From contig CACRXP010000006.1 in assembly GCA_902702965.1 (NCBI GenBank), positions 2,397,661 through 2,461,660 on the forward strand: a stretch of 64,000 nt of DNA, given 5' to 3'. This DNA is from Spirometra erinaceieuropaei (lineage: Eukaryota; Platyhelminthes; Cestoda; Diphyllobothriidea; Diphyllobothriidae). Shown one piece after another: positions 34,700-48,400 of this stretch. The position numbers and the translations under genes were made by a program. The first letter of the stretch is position 1. Every line of letters begins with the position of its first letter. Below the pieces are notes generated by a model. That model saw only the letters and a list, made by a program, of their open reading frames with translations, was not told the DNA's origin and did not search any database.

Positions 34700-37600
34700 T
34701 GATGTTAAATATACGAATGAATGCAAACAACAAGCGGATAGGATAATTGAGCATTTACGTAAATCACCTCTAAATTGTGTTAACAAAATCCACTACTTCT
34801 ACTCTTGAACCACATCGTAGACAGTAGACGCACTAAGTACATTTCCGATCATGTTAGTGGACGAATAGCACGAAACCTCCGACAGTTGAGGGGCAATCGG
34901 AGGATGCAGGCGAAAGATCCGACTTGTACACACAAGTAAATCCGCAAATCTTTCATGAAATTTGCCGGCACTATTGAACTTTTCCAGAACAGTTTGATTA
35001 AAATTCCCCGTAGACGCTACTCAAAACTACACGTTAGTATGCTAAGTATTTGCATTATAAATAAAGGCAGAAAATGCTTTATATCTGGCCGACGATAGCC
35101 AGGGCCGTAAACCTGAGGCCGATCAGTGAGTATCCTCGAGGACATTCATCATATACATCGAGGTCCACATGACAATGACATGTAAACAGATTATTCAGAG
35201 TTGAGAAACACCAATCAGTGCCCGATGCGTGCTAAGTCTAAAAAATTAGTAACATGCCTCTCGAAAAGGCAATGTTTTTCACGAAACATATGTTGTACTT
35301 TTACGTTCATAACATCTTTTCAAAATGTTTAAATGTGTCGAAATACACATGCACTCATTCGGGAGAACTACGTCCGCAATTATTAGTAGGCACATGAAGA
35401 TGCAGCCAGGAATTAGCCTCGTCTAAAAAACCGGATTATATATTTAGTACGATTTATATATAAAATTTAAGGATTGTTTGTTTAATATGCTGTTGCCAGC
35501 ACATATATAAATCGCAATTCATATTCTGCAAAATAAGCTCAATTACGTTCCACATTTTCAGTAGAAATCCTACTGTACAAACTAGGAAGCTCTCCTTGAT
35601 ATTCCATGAGCATTTCTACCTCCCTTATGTGCCGAATAATTCAAAAAGCCTCATTAGTATTCAAATTAGCTTTTAATATACACGCTCGAGTACTACCGGT
35701 CGGTGTGGTGATTTAGCAATTAAATGTATCTGAATAACTGCCTGTTTGCAGCTGGCAAACGATATGCGGTTATTCCACGGTAGCTGCTCAGTTTCATTTC
35801 TAACATAAAGACCAAACCTCTTGCAGAACCCAGAACGTTTTGTACTGATGGATTTCCCTTAGGTTGATGCATTTACATCCGAAAAAATTAAAAGTGGCAC
35901 TGATATAAAATGCGGTTCTGCCGATCATCCACGTGCACACCACTCATCGAAGGCGCTTTCATGAGTAGGTTCAAATTATACATACGTCTGCGCATGTAGC
36001 TACTTTTATCAAATGCCAAATTAGAATCTGCACAAAGACTGATAATTCTAGGCCAGCATTCTGTCAACAGCACTAGGGTAGACGAAAACATATAATTTAG
36101 AGTCAAGGGGTATCCACCGAAAATGCCAGTTTTGTCTGCACACAAAAATTAGGACTTCCGTACAGTGGGTGATCATGCGCTAAATACACATATTCTATGC
36201 GCTAACCTTAGCTCTTATTCTCTTAACCGCATCGCCAACCCTCATGATCCTAACCTTCCTGTACTGCGGGAGCTCCTATTTGCGTGCCTTGCCCAAATTG
36301 TATTGACATTTAAAAAATTACAAAAGATAAGGAGCGTCGCCATAGCCATATTCACAAATAGATCTTGAAAGCGAGCTTGTATTGAAGGTGTAACCATCTC
36401 CCTAACTCGTCAAATAGATCACGGTCAGTCTTTAATACTGGTATCGGTTTTCACATAGTCACTGAGCACTGTGTTAGCATGTGGCTGATTAATCGCATAC
36501 AGCCTGTCCGCTGCCATTTTGAAAATCGGTTCAAGCATCGACAGAGACGCTATTCAAAAAAATAAAACGCAGTACATTTTCACAATGAATTTAAACAAAG
36601 TCTTCAGGAATGGCGTCCCGCAATATCGAAAAAACCTTTGTGATAATTGCTCGATTCACATAAAGATAATTACCTCTATTCGCGTAAAGATAGCACTTCT
36701 AACTGCGAAAGCAGATATTATTCTCGGAGGCGCTTCAAAAAAGATGGCTAATGTTAACTCTTAAGTAAGGATTTCTTTATTCGCCTGCTACGGTAGGATA
36801 CATGAGCAGAAACGGCCTGAATCACATGCATCAAACATTTTAATGAAATTGTTGTTTTGTTTAGGTTTAGATGGAGGTAGGTTTTGGATTTAGATTGAGT
36901 TTGATCTTATGGCTATAGCATAGGAATAAGGTCCGCCCTGGAATTTGGCGTGAGGCCACACGTAGAACGGGGATGAACCTCTCCTCTTCGCGTTTATAGA
37001 TTGAGATAAGTTCCATAAGAAAGTCTCGCCCACTTTTCATTGAATGAGCAAAACAATGCGCAACAATTCTCGCGCAGAAGAAATTAAATAAGGACAGGTT
37101 TATCGTTAAATCTCTTTGAATATTTGGCAGAGCGCGTAAGTGTTTTCGTTGCGTTCTATTCTCCGGAGCACAATTTTGGCGGACAAAGTGCACTTTCGCC
37201 CATCTTACCACGGGAAGAATTTAACTAAAAAGAAGATAAAATCAAGAAATGGAAACTGCGGACGATCGTATTAACGAGTCATGATCCAGGGCTGGACCAT
37301 AACGCGCAACAAATAAATCACAAAAATGGCATCAGAATGCTTTAATAATGCAGTGTCTGCACTTTACTGAAGCCAAATTTGAAAAAAAGATGTGACTATA
37401 GAGAAACCGAACCGAAAGTTCCGTGGTTGGTCCATTAAAATAAATGCGTCGGACCAGAGGGCTCAGATTGTTTCGCGACACGCGATAAGTTGGCTACATA
37501 GGGTCAGTGCAAGTCCACAATTGCCGCCGTAGATGGGACATCTGTGGAGGCACGTCTAGATGTAGGCCTTCACACACGGTCAGCCACTTTGTACAGTTCA

Positions 37601-39290
37601 ATTCCCGGATTAAACAAGAAGCTCTTGCAGTGCGTAGGAGAGGGAATAGGGATTGGGACGGGCAGCGGAGAGTCCCTTTCCACTGACGCGCTAAGACGCG
37701 TGGCTTGAAGGGTTACCAGCTAACGGGACAAGCTGGTCATCTCAGGGCCGACAGCCGGTCTCAATGTCTCCTCCTGAATGTAGCCTCATTGGCACCCCCA
37801 TTAGAATGGAATCCAAACAGCGCGCTTCTCCACGCGCAAACCTGGTTCATCCTGTGCAAACAGGGTCGCGCGTGGCAAGTGGTGACGGTCTGTTTGATTT
37901 TTCGGTCACTGCGCTAGAGCCAGCCCCGATCCTCTTGTCTCTGCTCTGACAACGGGCTCAGGTTGTTGAAGATAAAGCGAGCGCTGAAGATGCTGGACAA
38001 GTTTGTTGTCATTAAAAACTAATTCAAGCACGGGTCACCATCCTGAATCCATTAATTTGCAAATCAAAAGGCGGCCATCGTCACCAGCGACGGTCAAGTT
38101 GGTGTAATAATGTGTAAAGTGTTGGAACATTTCAGATAGATGCGGTTGATAATTATAATTTAAACTGTTCAAAAATCATAACGAAATTGGCCTCCAAAGC
38201 GTCGAACATGCACATCTCATCGAGGAGCATTCTGTACTAAAGTATGTATAATTTCGCGCAAGTATAATTGCCCAATGAAATTGCAACGATTTTCATCTCT
38301 CGACCCTACGTCTTGCATGCCTAGTCGAAAGATCAACCAATTAAAATTGGATACCGAGGTCAGGAACCTTTAGAACCAAACCTTTGATTTACTGTCCGTT
38401 TCCACAGGCTGTATCCAACATTTTACATCAACGCTGATGAATTGCATTTATGGGAACCTGAACAAGGGGTCGAACAGTCGGGAATCTTTGGCAAAAGCAC
38501 ATGTAGAGAAGTTGAGGGAACTTCGAGGGAAGTGAGATATCTTAGTAACTATGCCGGATAAAGAAGCAGGCATAGTTATAATGAAGGTATTAGACTGTGT
38601 AACGAAGATACAATCCATACGGTCAGGCCAATATGATTTCAGAAGTGTAGACAGAGGAAAAGACTGCACGGATGAAGTAGAGTCAAAAATGGCCGACTGT
38701 CTAAGAAGGCACCACACAGAGGGTTTCCTAAATGACCGTGACCCCGAACACCTCCGACCAGTCAGCAAACATATCCGTCGATTCTGTGGCTAATGTAAGA
38801 TTCACATGACGACTGGCCATTCCTTCAGTTTTTGAACATGCAATAGCGCAGTGGTTGGCAGAAAAACTCAGGCCTGTACAGTATCAGCTAGCACCATATA
38901 ACTATCGAGATGTCTGATCACATCACAAACGCTCCGCTTACCGACGAAGTTGATTACGTCTGCGAATTCCTCGTTGGGAATGTATCAAACAAAAATTCCC
39001 CAAAATGTATGAGTTAGATTTACACGTTCTGATACTGGATAAGAAGTTTTTGCTTCTCCTCAGCATCTTGTCCGGCCTATAATTTTCCGCAGAGCGAATA
39101 TGCTAACCTTTTACGTGGGAATTTGTGCCTCATCTCCTGACCTCAATCGCCCTACACGCGTGTCAGTCATCTTTCACTTATGGAGCACACCAGAGGATCT
39201 AGCGCTATTGCTGTAGCCTAGGACACGACACCACACGCATGTGCTAATCTGATAACCAAAAATCGAGCAAAATCTGCTTCTCCGAAAATC
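34700..39290. other. Intergenic between genes A and B, no gene seen
   Basis: AT-rich with a GC-richer patch at about 37,480-37,960. I found no exon resembling those of genes A or B, and no RT, transposase or RNA gene. Frames of 80-115 codons (e.g. 36,867-37,211 minus) show no domain. Confidence 0.4.
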
Positions 39291-39296
39291 CCATGA

Positions 39297-39770
39297 ACGG
39301 AAAATGACTGATCTTTTTAAATTTTTGGCTAAAATTCTAAAATGCGTTTTCGGTAAGGAAGGATTACTTAGGTGGGGCTGTAATATTGATAATCATTTGA
39401 CATAATCCTATAATGTTTCGGACTTGACAGGATGCCGGCTTTTAAAAGCACTTTTTTTCGACCGCTTGCAGAAGCCACACTCAGTAAAAAATGACTACTT
39501 CTGTAGCACGAATTTTCCACATTGATTTTCGAATATGCTTTATAGAAAACATGCACAGTAACATGCTTTCTTTTAATCGTTTGTTAGAACAGTACATTCT
39601 CTTTGCATTTTATAGCCTAGAAGAATTTAACTTTTGGGTGACGAACGTTTCCAGTCATGAGATTTTTAAGACCGTGCAATGTCCATGCATACAGCATCGT
39701 ACATGCCCCTTTACCAGTGCTCGTCATGAAATTTGTGACATAGTTCGCACCCATTAAAAAAGTTGATGGA
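39297..39770. mobile_element. Partial palindromic MITE (variant end)
   Basis: Carries the left-arm landmarks of the family in the version seen in copy 4: AATGCGTTTTCGGTAAGGAA, GGATGCCGGCTTTTAAAAGC, AAAAAATGACTACTTCTGTA and CATTGATTTTCGAATA. No matching right arm before the next copy begins. Confidence 0.5.
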
Positions 39771-39842
39771 CCCTATATGGTGTCTTCTTCAAGGCATAAG
39801 GAATGATATGGTTATTCCTGCGCAGATAGCATGCGCATTTTT

Positions 39843-40823
39843 TAACTCTTGAAATGTCAACCAATATTTCGAAATGCGTTCTTGTTTCGAGAAGTTAAAT
39901 TAAAAAGTGTTGTAAAACTAATCATGATGCAGCATAAATCTATAATGTTCCAGTTACCTCAGGGTGTCGGCTTTCGAAAGAACTTAATTCCAGCCGCATA
40001 CAAGATCTATAATCTGCAAAAAATGACTACATTAGTAGTGTGCAAATTTTTTATTGATTTTCGATGCCCTTGAAAATTCAATTATATTTCATTGAAAACA
40101 TGCATAAAACATGTTCATTATTTTACTTATTCGGTAGAAAATCACGTCTTCTTCCAATTTCATACTCCAAAGAAGAGTATAATTCGGTTTTAAAGAAGTT
40201 TCTAATTGTGAGATTTTTCAATACCGTTAAATGGCCGTTCATAAAAGGTCATGTATCTGCATTTACGAAGGTGGCTTGTAAAGTGAACAATATGGCATGC
40301 ATTTCTCTACGATATTAAGAGGAGATCATATGAGGTTCATAAAATTAAGCAGTGGATTTGAGCAATACTGTCAACTTTACAAGGCACATTCATTAATGCA
40401 GATACATGACGTTTCATGAACGGCCATTTAACGGTATTAAAAATCTCACAATTAGAAACCTTTTTAAAACCGAATTGTACTCTTCTTTTGAGTATGAAAT
40501 TGGAAGAAGACGTGATTTTCTACCGAATACTTACAGGAATGCATATTTTTATGCATGTTTTCCATGAAATATAATTGAATTTTCAAGGGCATCGAAAATC
40601 AATGAAAAAATTTCATACTACTTAAGTAGTCTTTTTGCCTAGTATAGATCTTGCATGCAACTGAAAATAAGTTCTTTCGAAAGCCGACACTCTGAAGAAA
40701 CTGAATTATTATAGAATTACGTTGCAGGCTGATCAGTTTTAAAATCCTAGTTAATTAATCTTTTTGAATCGAAAACGCATTTCGGAATTTTGGTTGACAT
40801 TTCGTGAGTTAGCACATCTACTG
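39843..40823. mobile_element. Palindromic MITE, copy 3
   Basis: Left arm starts imperfectly (AACTCTTGAAATGTCAACC) and the right end is intact (GTTAGCACATCTACTG|TA). The arms contain the shared boxes, e.g. GGGTGTCGGCTTTCGAAAGA on the left and TCTTTCGAAAGCCGACACTC on the right. Inner arms (TACTCAAAGAAGAGTATAA-type) are strongly complementary. Confidence 0.65.
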
Positions 40824-41210
40824 TAGATTGCAATCGCCGACGACCTGCCTCAAAATTATCCGGGTATTGGGGAAAATTTTCACAATCCAAATATACATTA
40901 TCTTGGGGCATCAAATGTGAAGACAATCTGAATTTCTACGTAAAAAGTAAAATAAAGCGCATTTTGTGCATTTCTGCACAAGCTATATTTAAATGCATAA
41001 GACCATCGAAAATGAATGTGAAAAACCTGACTTCCACGGCTATAGTTTGACTGAAAAACGGTTTTCGGGTACTACAAGTTCTGTCTACCAAATCTCTCGA
41101 GTGTGAAATTGCTCTTTTTTCCGAGAAGAAATAAAACTCAGGGGCACAAACAGTTATTGGCATAGGGGATTACCGGAATATATCGCAGTTTACATTTCCG
41201 CTCAGAATTA

Positions 41211-41570
41211 TGATCCTTCACTCTGACAAAACTGTTTAAGTGCCTGTTAACTCTTATATGCTTTCCGTAAGTAAGTTATGTGAGTTATAGCACGGACAGT
41301 ATCTTAGTGGTAGGTGGCCTTCAGATTATATTGAGGCACCCTCCGATGACTATAAAAGATGATGCGATGTAGGTAATAAGCAGCCTGCTGGAAACAGACA
41401 TGATCCTCATGTCTGATAAAACTGTTAAAATGCCTGTAAAGTCGTTTATCGTTTTCCGTTATTAGGTTATGAGAGTTATGTCGCAGATAGTATACTAGTG
41501 GTAGGTGGCGTTTAGTTTGTATTGAAGCACCGTCGGATGGTTATAAAAATTGGTGCGATTTAGGCAATGT
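41211..41570 (+). repeat. Two-unit tandem repeat, about 190-bp period, about 0.9 kb upstream of gene B
   Basis: Units start at about 41,211 and 41,401. Shared blocks: ATCCTNNNTNTGANAAAACTG, a TTTCCGT/GTTATG block, GTGGTAGGTGGC, TGARGCACC and GATGNYTATAAAA followed by GATGCGAT or GGTGCGAT. Not coding. Confidence 0.55.
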
Positions 41571-41579
41571 TCGAACTTA

Positions 41580-42380
41580 AGGGAAGAGGTTATAGGTATC
41601 ACACTGGAATTCGGCGCAAGGATACCTGTAGTTCGAGGATCCTTTTTAGGTTTAAAACCACAATTAACTTTTGTGTACGCTCGTTTACTCCATATAGCAG
41701 GCTTTTGCTCAGAAATTTGCATACATCTCCTGCTCGAAATATTTCTTTTTGACCTTCTTGACCTTTTTGCGCAGACAGAGTTCGCCTTCTGTCATTCTGC
41801 GGTGACCTGTTTTTCCTGGTGCAGAACAGCAGCGTCTGGCAGTAATTTGCGCTCTAATTCTCCCCCCCACGTGCTCACATGTCTAGGGGTACTGTGCAGT
41901 CTCGTGCTAATTAGGAATGGCAGCACATACTGAACGTTGCGCCAACATACCTCGCCCGCACGCGCATCTCGAAGAACTGCTATGAGCACAAAACAGCAGT
42001 AAAAAAACTCCGCCTTTTGTTTAAATGCAGCAAAGTTTGTTTTAAATCCGTCAGTTCGGCGCACAATATCAGCAGTAAGGGCGGGGAAGTAGTCAAAATA
42101 ACCGGTCGTACCCTCCTGAATCTATGGCTGGGGCAGTGTTAGCTTTTAAAAATCGAAAATAAATGTATTAAGAGCAACTGGGTGCATAAACAAGTCTGTG
42201 GTACTTTCGCACAGGGGCATAAACTTGAGTGTCATTAGCCTTATACACGGCATTTGCGGAAGACTGTGTTTTATTGGGATTCCCTTTGAAGAATATGCAG
42301 CAGTCAGTATTTGGTCGTAAAAGTTGAAGCCATTTGAATAAAATATGGCAGTAAGCGGTTTCTGTGAAATTGCAGACCCG
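41580..42380. other. Upstream sequence of gene B, no gene seen
   Basis: The frames here (longest about 127 codons, from 41,550) show no domain and no compatible splice site to gene B exon 1. Confidence 0.35.
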
Positions 42381-42385
42381 TAAGG

Positions 42386-42393
42386 TATAAATA
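42386..42393 (+). promoter_or_regulatory. Possible TATA box of gene B
   Basis: TATAAATA lies about 103 nt before the ATG of exon 1 at 42,496. Confidence 0.35.
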
Positions 42394-42495
42394 TCGATGC
42401 ATGCCTCAGATGAGTATGATTGGTTGCTAAATCAGCTTAAAACTACTGGTTAAATAAATCTATTTACGTAGGAAAGTATGCCTTATTTTACGAAA

Positions 42496-45400
42496 ATGGA
42501 ACGCTGCGTGACATTGGTCGTGGCGGAGTGTATCGTTCTTATTTTAAAATTCGGGTTTTGTATTTCGGGTATGTTTAACACTATAAAAATCTTAACGTGT
42601 CTCTGACGTTCAAATCCCTGAAGCAAGGATTTATTAGTCCGCTTTAAAACTTTGGGACAAGCTTTCATTAAGATAAGGGCTGCACGGCTTTTATGCAGCT
42701 TAAAGTTTTACGGTTTTTTAATTACTGCGCGAAAACGAAAATCCAGTTAAATTACCTGTTTCAAGGCGATCTTCCGGCGGTGTGTCAATATACTCATCCG
42801 CACATATCTCAGTACTCAGGACCGCTCAACATTACCGTGCTTACGCTGAAAGTGCCCACGGTGCGTTTTTCCATTGCAATTTCATTTCTGGAAAATCCTC
42901 CCTAAATATGAAAACGGCAACGTTCTTTATATTTTCTAAATAGTGTGCCCGTAGATAACCTTAAAACTACTTTCCTGCTGAAGAAGTCGTTTATTTATCC
43001 AAAATTACAAAAAAACAAAAAGGATTAGACTTAAGTAGTGGTTTAATTATATATATGTTTAATGGACGGGAACGGTTTCCCCAACTTGATACTTTTACTT
43101 ACAACTATGAATTTTATTTTTTTACAGAAATTGAGCAGTCTGACATACCCTAAAATATGTATTTCTATAAAAATTTAATTAAGTGAACAATAAACTCCGA
43201 AGTAACATTAGTAAAGCGAAAACTGCCTAGATAGGTTCAGACAAAAATCACGCTGTGTCGCAGGGCTGTGTTGGTTACCAACTAATTTGCAACTAGCAAC
43301 GCCAATGCAAAGGTGAACTACCATTTGCATAGGTATTTTGGCAGATTTTGAATAATTCATATTGACCCATCTGAGAAGAACTCGGCGCCTCGGTGGGATT
43401 CGAACCCACGCAGTAAGGGGAAGGCTTCAGTACAGCCAACACTCTAACCACTTGAACTACGAGGTCCCGCCGGACGACGCGAGTTTAATCACATTTGGGT
43501 CAATTTACCCGTCCAACCTCCTGCAGCTTCTGAAATCCACCAAATCTGGTACAGTAAGTTGACTGCCCAAGCAGGATTTCCTATGTAATCCAAATAAACT
43601 CCACCAGATGACTACCAGGCTCACGTAATTTAATAGAAACGTCGAATCAGAAAATATTTCTATCCATCTGACCGTTGCATAAATAACCATGCTAGCATTA
43701 CGGGTAGAAGCAAGATGCCTGGACACTTCTTTCATCTATTATCTGTCGCCGTCTGAAACGGTTCTTATGGTTTTGGTTAATCAGTTAACACCTTCTTGTG
43801 TCTACTCCAGAAGGTTTACATGGGTGCTTAAAGCGACATCCTTACCCTGTCTGAATACCCTCCCTTTTCTTCACTCAGCAAGTCGTTTTCGCACAAATAC
43901 CTGAGTACTATGTGATTAAAGATGGTGTTTGTGTTCGTACCGGAAATACAAACGCGTCCTTTCCCTGCCCATATGAATGCGGTAAGTCATTGTTCAGGTT
44001 GTTCATTTCTTGCCCCAGAGTACACTAGACGCCATCACCTCAACTGCCCGCATTGCCCTTGTACATTCAAATATCAAATAAGTCTGCAGAAAACCGTGCG
44101 GTAAATTACCCCAGATATGACCATCTCACCCCTCACGCTCTCCATCAACACATATACCACATACGAACACGTCCAACTTCTCACACCACCGGCTACTCTC
44201 ACGTAAGTGGGAGGTGTGCTCTTCGACTCCTTTCTCCATGCGGCCCCTCTACTGCATGCGAAATCTCAGCGGTCAGCCCCCTTGTGTGTGAAACCCTGAT
44301 GTGTGCGCCCAGGTCGCGTTTGTAGCACGTGCAGAGGAGCTTCTGCCTGCTTTGTCAAACAGCCCTCCCAATCTCAGATCCAGATTGTTGATCGACCTGG
44401 ACAGTCGATTGGTGCACGCGATAGGTTAGACCGAACGAGTTCGACTGCCAACACTCGCTTTAAATCAGACCTTGCAGTCGGCCCAGTTGGGTGTTTGTGT
44501 TTTTGGAATATCTGAATGGTGGACTGAGAGCCAGAATGCAGTGACCTCGCCGTAATGCCACTTTCTTGCACAGGTCAGGTGCGAATGGTTTTGCTCTTGT
44601 GTGCGTGTATGCGCAATCCTAGTGGGTACGTTTGGGAGGCCAGGTTGTGAATGTGGCGCGCGCAGACGTGCTCTCTAACTCTGTCAGCCACGACATACAC
44701 TGCCTCCATCAGACAACCGACCTGTTTGGACAACGGACTGGTGTCCTGGAGTGGACAGATAGAATGAGGGTCGACGGTCTGAGCGCAAATTCCTCACTAC
44801 AAACAATCAGGCGCGCTTGGAGCTATCACGGCGCTCCAAAAGCGGTGGCGTGGAAGGCTCCTAGACTGGTGCGTAGCACACGGTAAACACTAGGAAACGA
44901 CAATCGAACTGGCAGCCTGTTACTGCCTCGTAAACCTACATTGTTGCTGACCGGTACACACAGAGAACGAACAATGAGGAGCGTCGAAGTTCAAACTTTA
45001 TTTTTCTCTTAACAGGAAGCTCATTATTTGTCACGCATGCTTAAGCTACTGGCGGACCCCTGCCAGCACGATATTCAGGCCAGGTCCTGAATGGAGAGAT
45101 ACGTTCTATGCAGGTAGAGAGAGAAAGAGAACACCGCTTCCTATGCAAACTAAATGTAGAATAAATGTAGAATACAGCCGGAGGATTGCAAACGTCCAAC
45201 GCCACGCGAGCGGGCGTCCTCGTGCAACAGAGCCGGACATCAGAGCGCCTTGAGTAAGGGCATGTCTGGGCCGGCATGGAAGTTGTACGGCAGGTTTGAT
45301 TAGCTGCGTTTGTTTGCTAAGAAGGCTGCCACCAGTGGTTATGAGATACGCAAATCTGCCAGGCGATATCCGATGGGGCTTACAGTCACATGTCTCCAGG

Positions 45401-48400
45401 CTTCCTTATGTCGAAATGGATTAATTCGAAGACGATATTTTGCACTGACCTTTAATAGAGGAAATAAGTAGAATGGCATTACCGACAAAGACAACGGGGA
45501 CTGGAATGGCCATTTTTGGCTTATTAGCCGTTGTCAGCCAGTCATACTCAGCCCCGAAGTGTGGAACAGCCGAGGCTAGAACTCGCGACCTGTTAGTGAG
45601 AAGTCCCCGCCTCTAACCACTGGGCCACTAGCCCGTGCAGTGCAGTGAATAGCTATATGCGCTAAATTATACTGTTCCGCGATATCGACACCGCCCATGC
45701 TTGTTGAGCTGGCTATTGGGCTGTGTCTCTGGGAAATGCAAGCCCATTTCACACGCATCCTTAGATCTCGGGGTAGGGCGCCGAGCCCTGAACTGAATAC
45801 ACGTCCTAGGCATGAGAGTTTCCACAAACTGAACGTTAGTTTGCGTTGTTGAATAGTGATCTTCTTCCCTCCATTGCAATAAATTCTCATTGCAGAACTG
45901 CTTGTAGTATGCATCGTCTTGCCGTATCGCATCAAAGCATTTTCAGACGGATGGGTATTTGTGGAACGTCGACTGATGTGAATTCTTAAAGTTCTGCTTT
46001 CTTGTTTATGCAGCTGAGGAATGCCGGGTTCTAAGATCGTTAAAGACTAGGTCGTAACCACAAGAAGAAACCATTGGCCGCATATTGATTTTTTTGTCGT
46101 GCTGGTAGCAAATTAGTGGTCTCTCTGTTGCAAGATAATTTGAGCAACGTACGAAATGAAAGAATAGACAAAAGTGAATTTACAGGATTGGAAAGTGTCA
46201 TTGATGAATCCAGCATTTTAGCCAAGGTATCAAACATGCCCTGCCAGCACAGTTACCTACAGATGTCTAATTTTACATAAATCAGATGCCTCAAATTTGT
46301 GGTCACAAATAATTCAGATAATAAATGACAGGCTGAGGAAATACCGATTTTTGTAGATGCTTTACTTTAGTAATCAATAATTGACTTATTGTACGAAAAA
46401 AACTTATATGGAATTGAAGATTATTACTTTTAACAGAACTACACTTTTGCTGGCTGCACATGCAAATACCCGAAATTACGGGAATCAACGTTATATACAT
46501 AAACTCGAATGACAATTTGCACGTCGGAGGTGTTTACAGAAGGAGAAGAGTATATTCAAAAGAAAGTGAGTACGTTATTTTGGAAAGTTCCCTGTTTCTG
46601 AAATAAGCGTGCCTGGAAATTATGAAAATAATGTGTATACATTTTACCAGACTACCAATAAGCGCACACTTGTCTGACAGTAGGCAACTGGATATTTGGA
46701 ATTTGGGCAAATCCATGAGCCATCCCATAGTAAATCGAAAGCCAGGCTGAACTTGTCAAGTAAGTGCCAAATTAGTAGTAATCGACGCGCATTGTAATTA
46801 AAAATCGAAGAGAGGTCTCATCACTGATATGATGTCGTACAGAAATAAAGACCCTATTAAAAACGGAGCTGTCGAAAGTCTAGCGATTTGAGTTGAATGC
46901 TTAACAAAAATAGAACAAGCACAATAGTTTTTAGAATTTCTATATTTATGAACATACAGTAAGTGACCGATCTCACGAAATGTTGGCTGAAATTCTGAAA
47001 TGCGTTTTCGATTAGGAAGGATTACTTGGTCCCGGTTGTAATACTGATTATCTTGTAGCATACGTTTATAACATTTCTGACTCGGCAGGATGTCGGCTTT
47101 CAAATGAACTTTTTTTAATTTCCTGTAAAAAGCGTGTTCGGTAAAAAATGACAGCTTAGGTAGCATGCATTTTTCCAATTGATTTACGATGGTCTTGCAA
47201 ATTCAAGTATATTTTATAGACCATAGACAAAAATATGCTTTCTTTTAATCAATCAGTAGAAAAAACATCTTCGTTATATTTTATACTTAAGGAAGGAGTA
47301 TAATTAAGTTTAAAAAAGTTTTATAATTGCCGAATTATTTGGAGTCTGATCATTTGTTGCATTAGCGCTTAGTGATTTTAGTCTACAAGGTGCATGCCTT
47401 CCTTGTAAAGAAAATCACATTTTTCTATGCCATTAAAGAGAGATCATACAGAGTCCATAATATTTTGCAATGGATGCGGACCATGTTGTACATTTAATGA
47501 GGAGCAGTGGTAAACGGCCAGGTACGATGCTATGTGAATGGACATTTCACGGTTTTAGAAAGTCACATAATTAGAAACTTTTCTAAAACCTAGTTATTCT
47601 CCTTCCTGGAGTATTAAATATAAAAAAACGTGATTATCTATTGATTGACTAAAAGAAAGCATATTTTGTATATGGTTCCTATAAAATATATTTGAATTTG
47701 CAAGACCATCGTAAATCAATGGGAGAAATGCATGCTAGTTATGTAGTCATTTTTTACCGAGTACGCTTTCTACAGGACATTGAAAAAAAGTACACTTAAA
47801 ATCCGACATCCTGCCGAGTCCGAAATGTTATAAGAGTATGCTGCAAGATAATCAGTATTACAACCGCGACCAAGTAATCCTTCCTAATCGAAAACGCATT
47901 TCAGAATTACAGACAAAATTTCATGAGATCGGTCACTCACTGTACGTACATACATAAATACACACATACACACATACATGCTGTGTACGTCTCCCATAAT
48001 ATAAGAACCCATTTCTAATCTACTTATCAGCTCCGTTCTGTATTACCAAATACGCTACAAAGTGGTCATTTAAAAACACAATATTTTTAAAAATTCTACC
48101 TTGGCCTCTGTGTTGTCCCCAAATTACCCGTAAACGGATACCTGGCTGCACGTATCGTATCGTATCTTACTCAGAAGTTAGAACGGTTCTCTGGTGGGGG
48201 CCCCCGTGCTATATGCTAACAGGAGTCTTAATTAAAATGATTAATGCTTTTGGAGTTATAATTAAGAAGAAAATTATTTTGATTTAAACTTCGACGTGGG
48301 TTGGTAGAACTTGAGATATAACTTCTTCACCACCCTCTTTTGGATTTTTTGTCCGAAACGGCCGCATTTGTTAAACTGCCCTGTTTGTCAAACAAAAAAT

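Noticed and set aside
36867..37211. Minus-strand 114-codon frame
   Set aside because: No recognisable domain, no splice structure and no similarity to the neighbouring genes.
43384..43470. Functional tRNA gene
   Set aside because: Good T-arm, but the acceptor stem does not pair and the anticodon arm is unclear.
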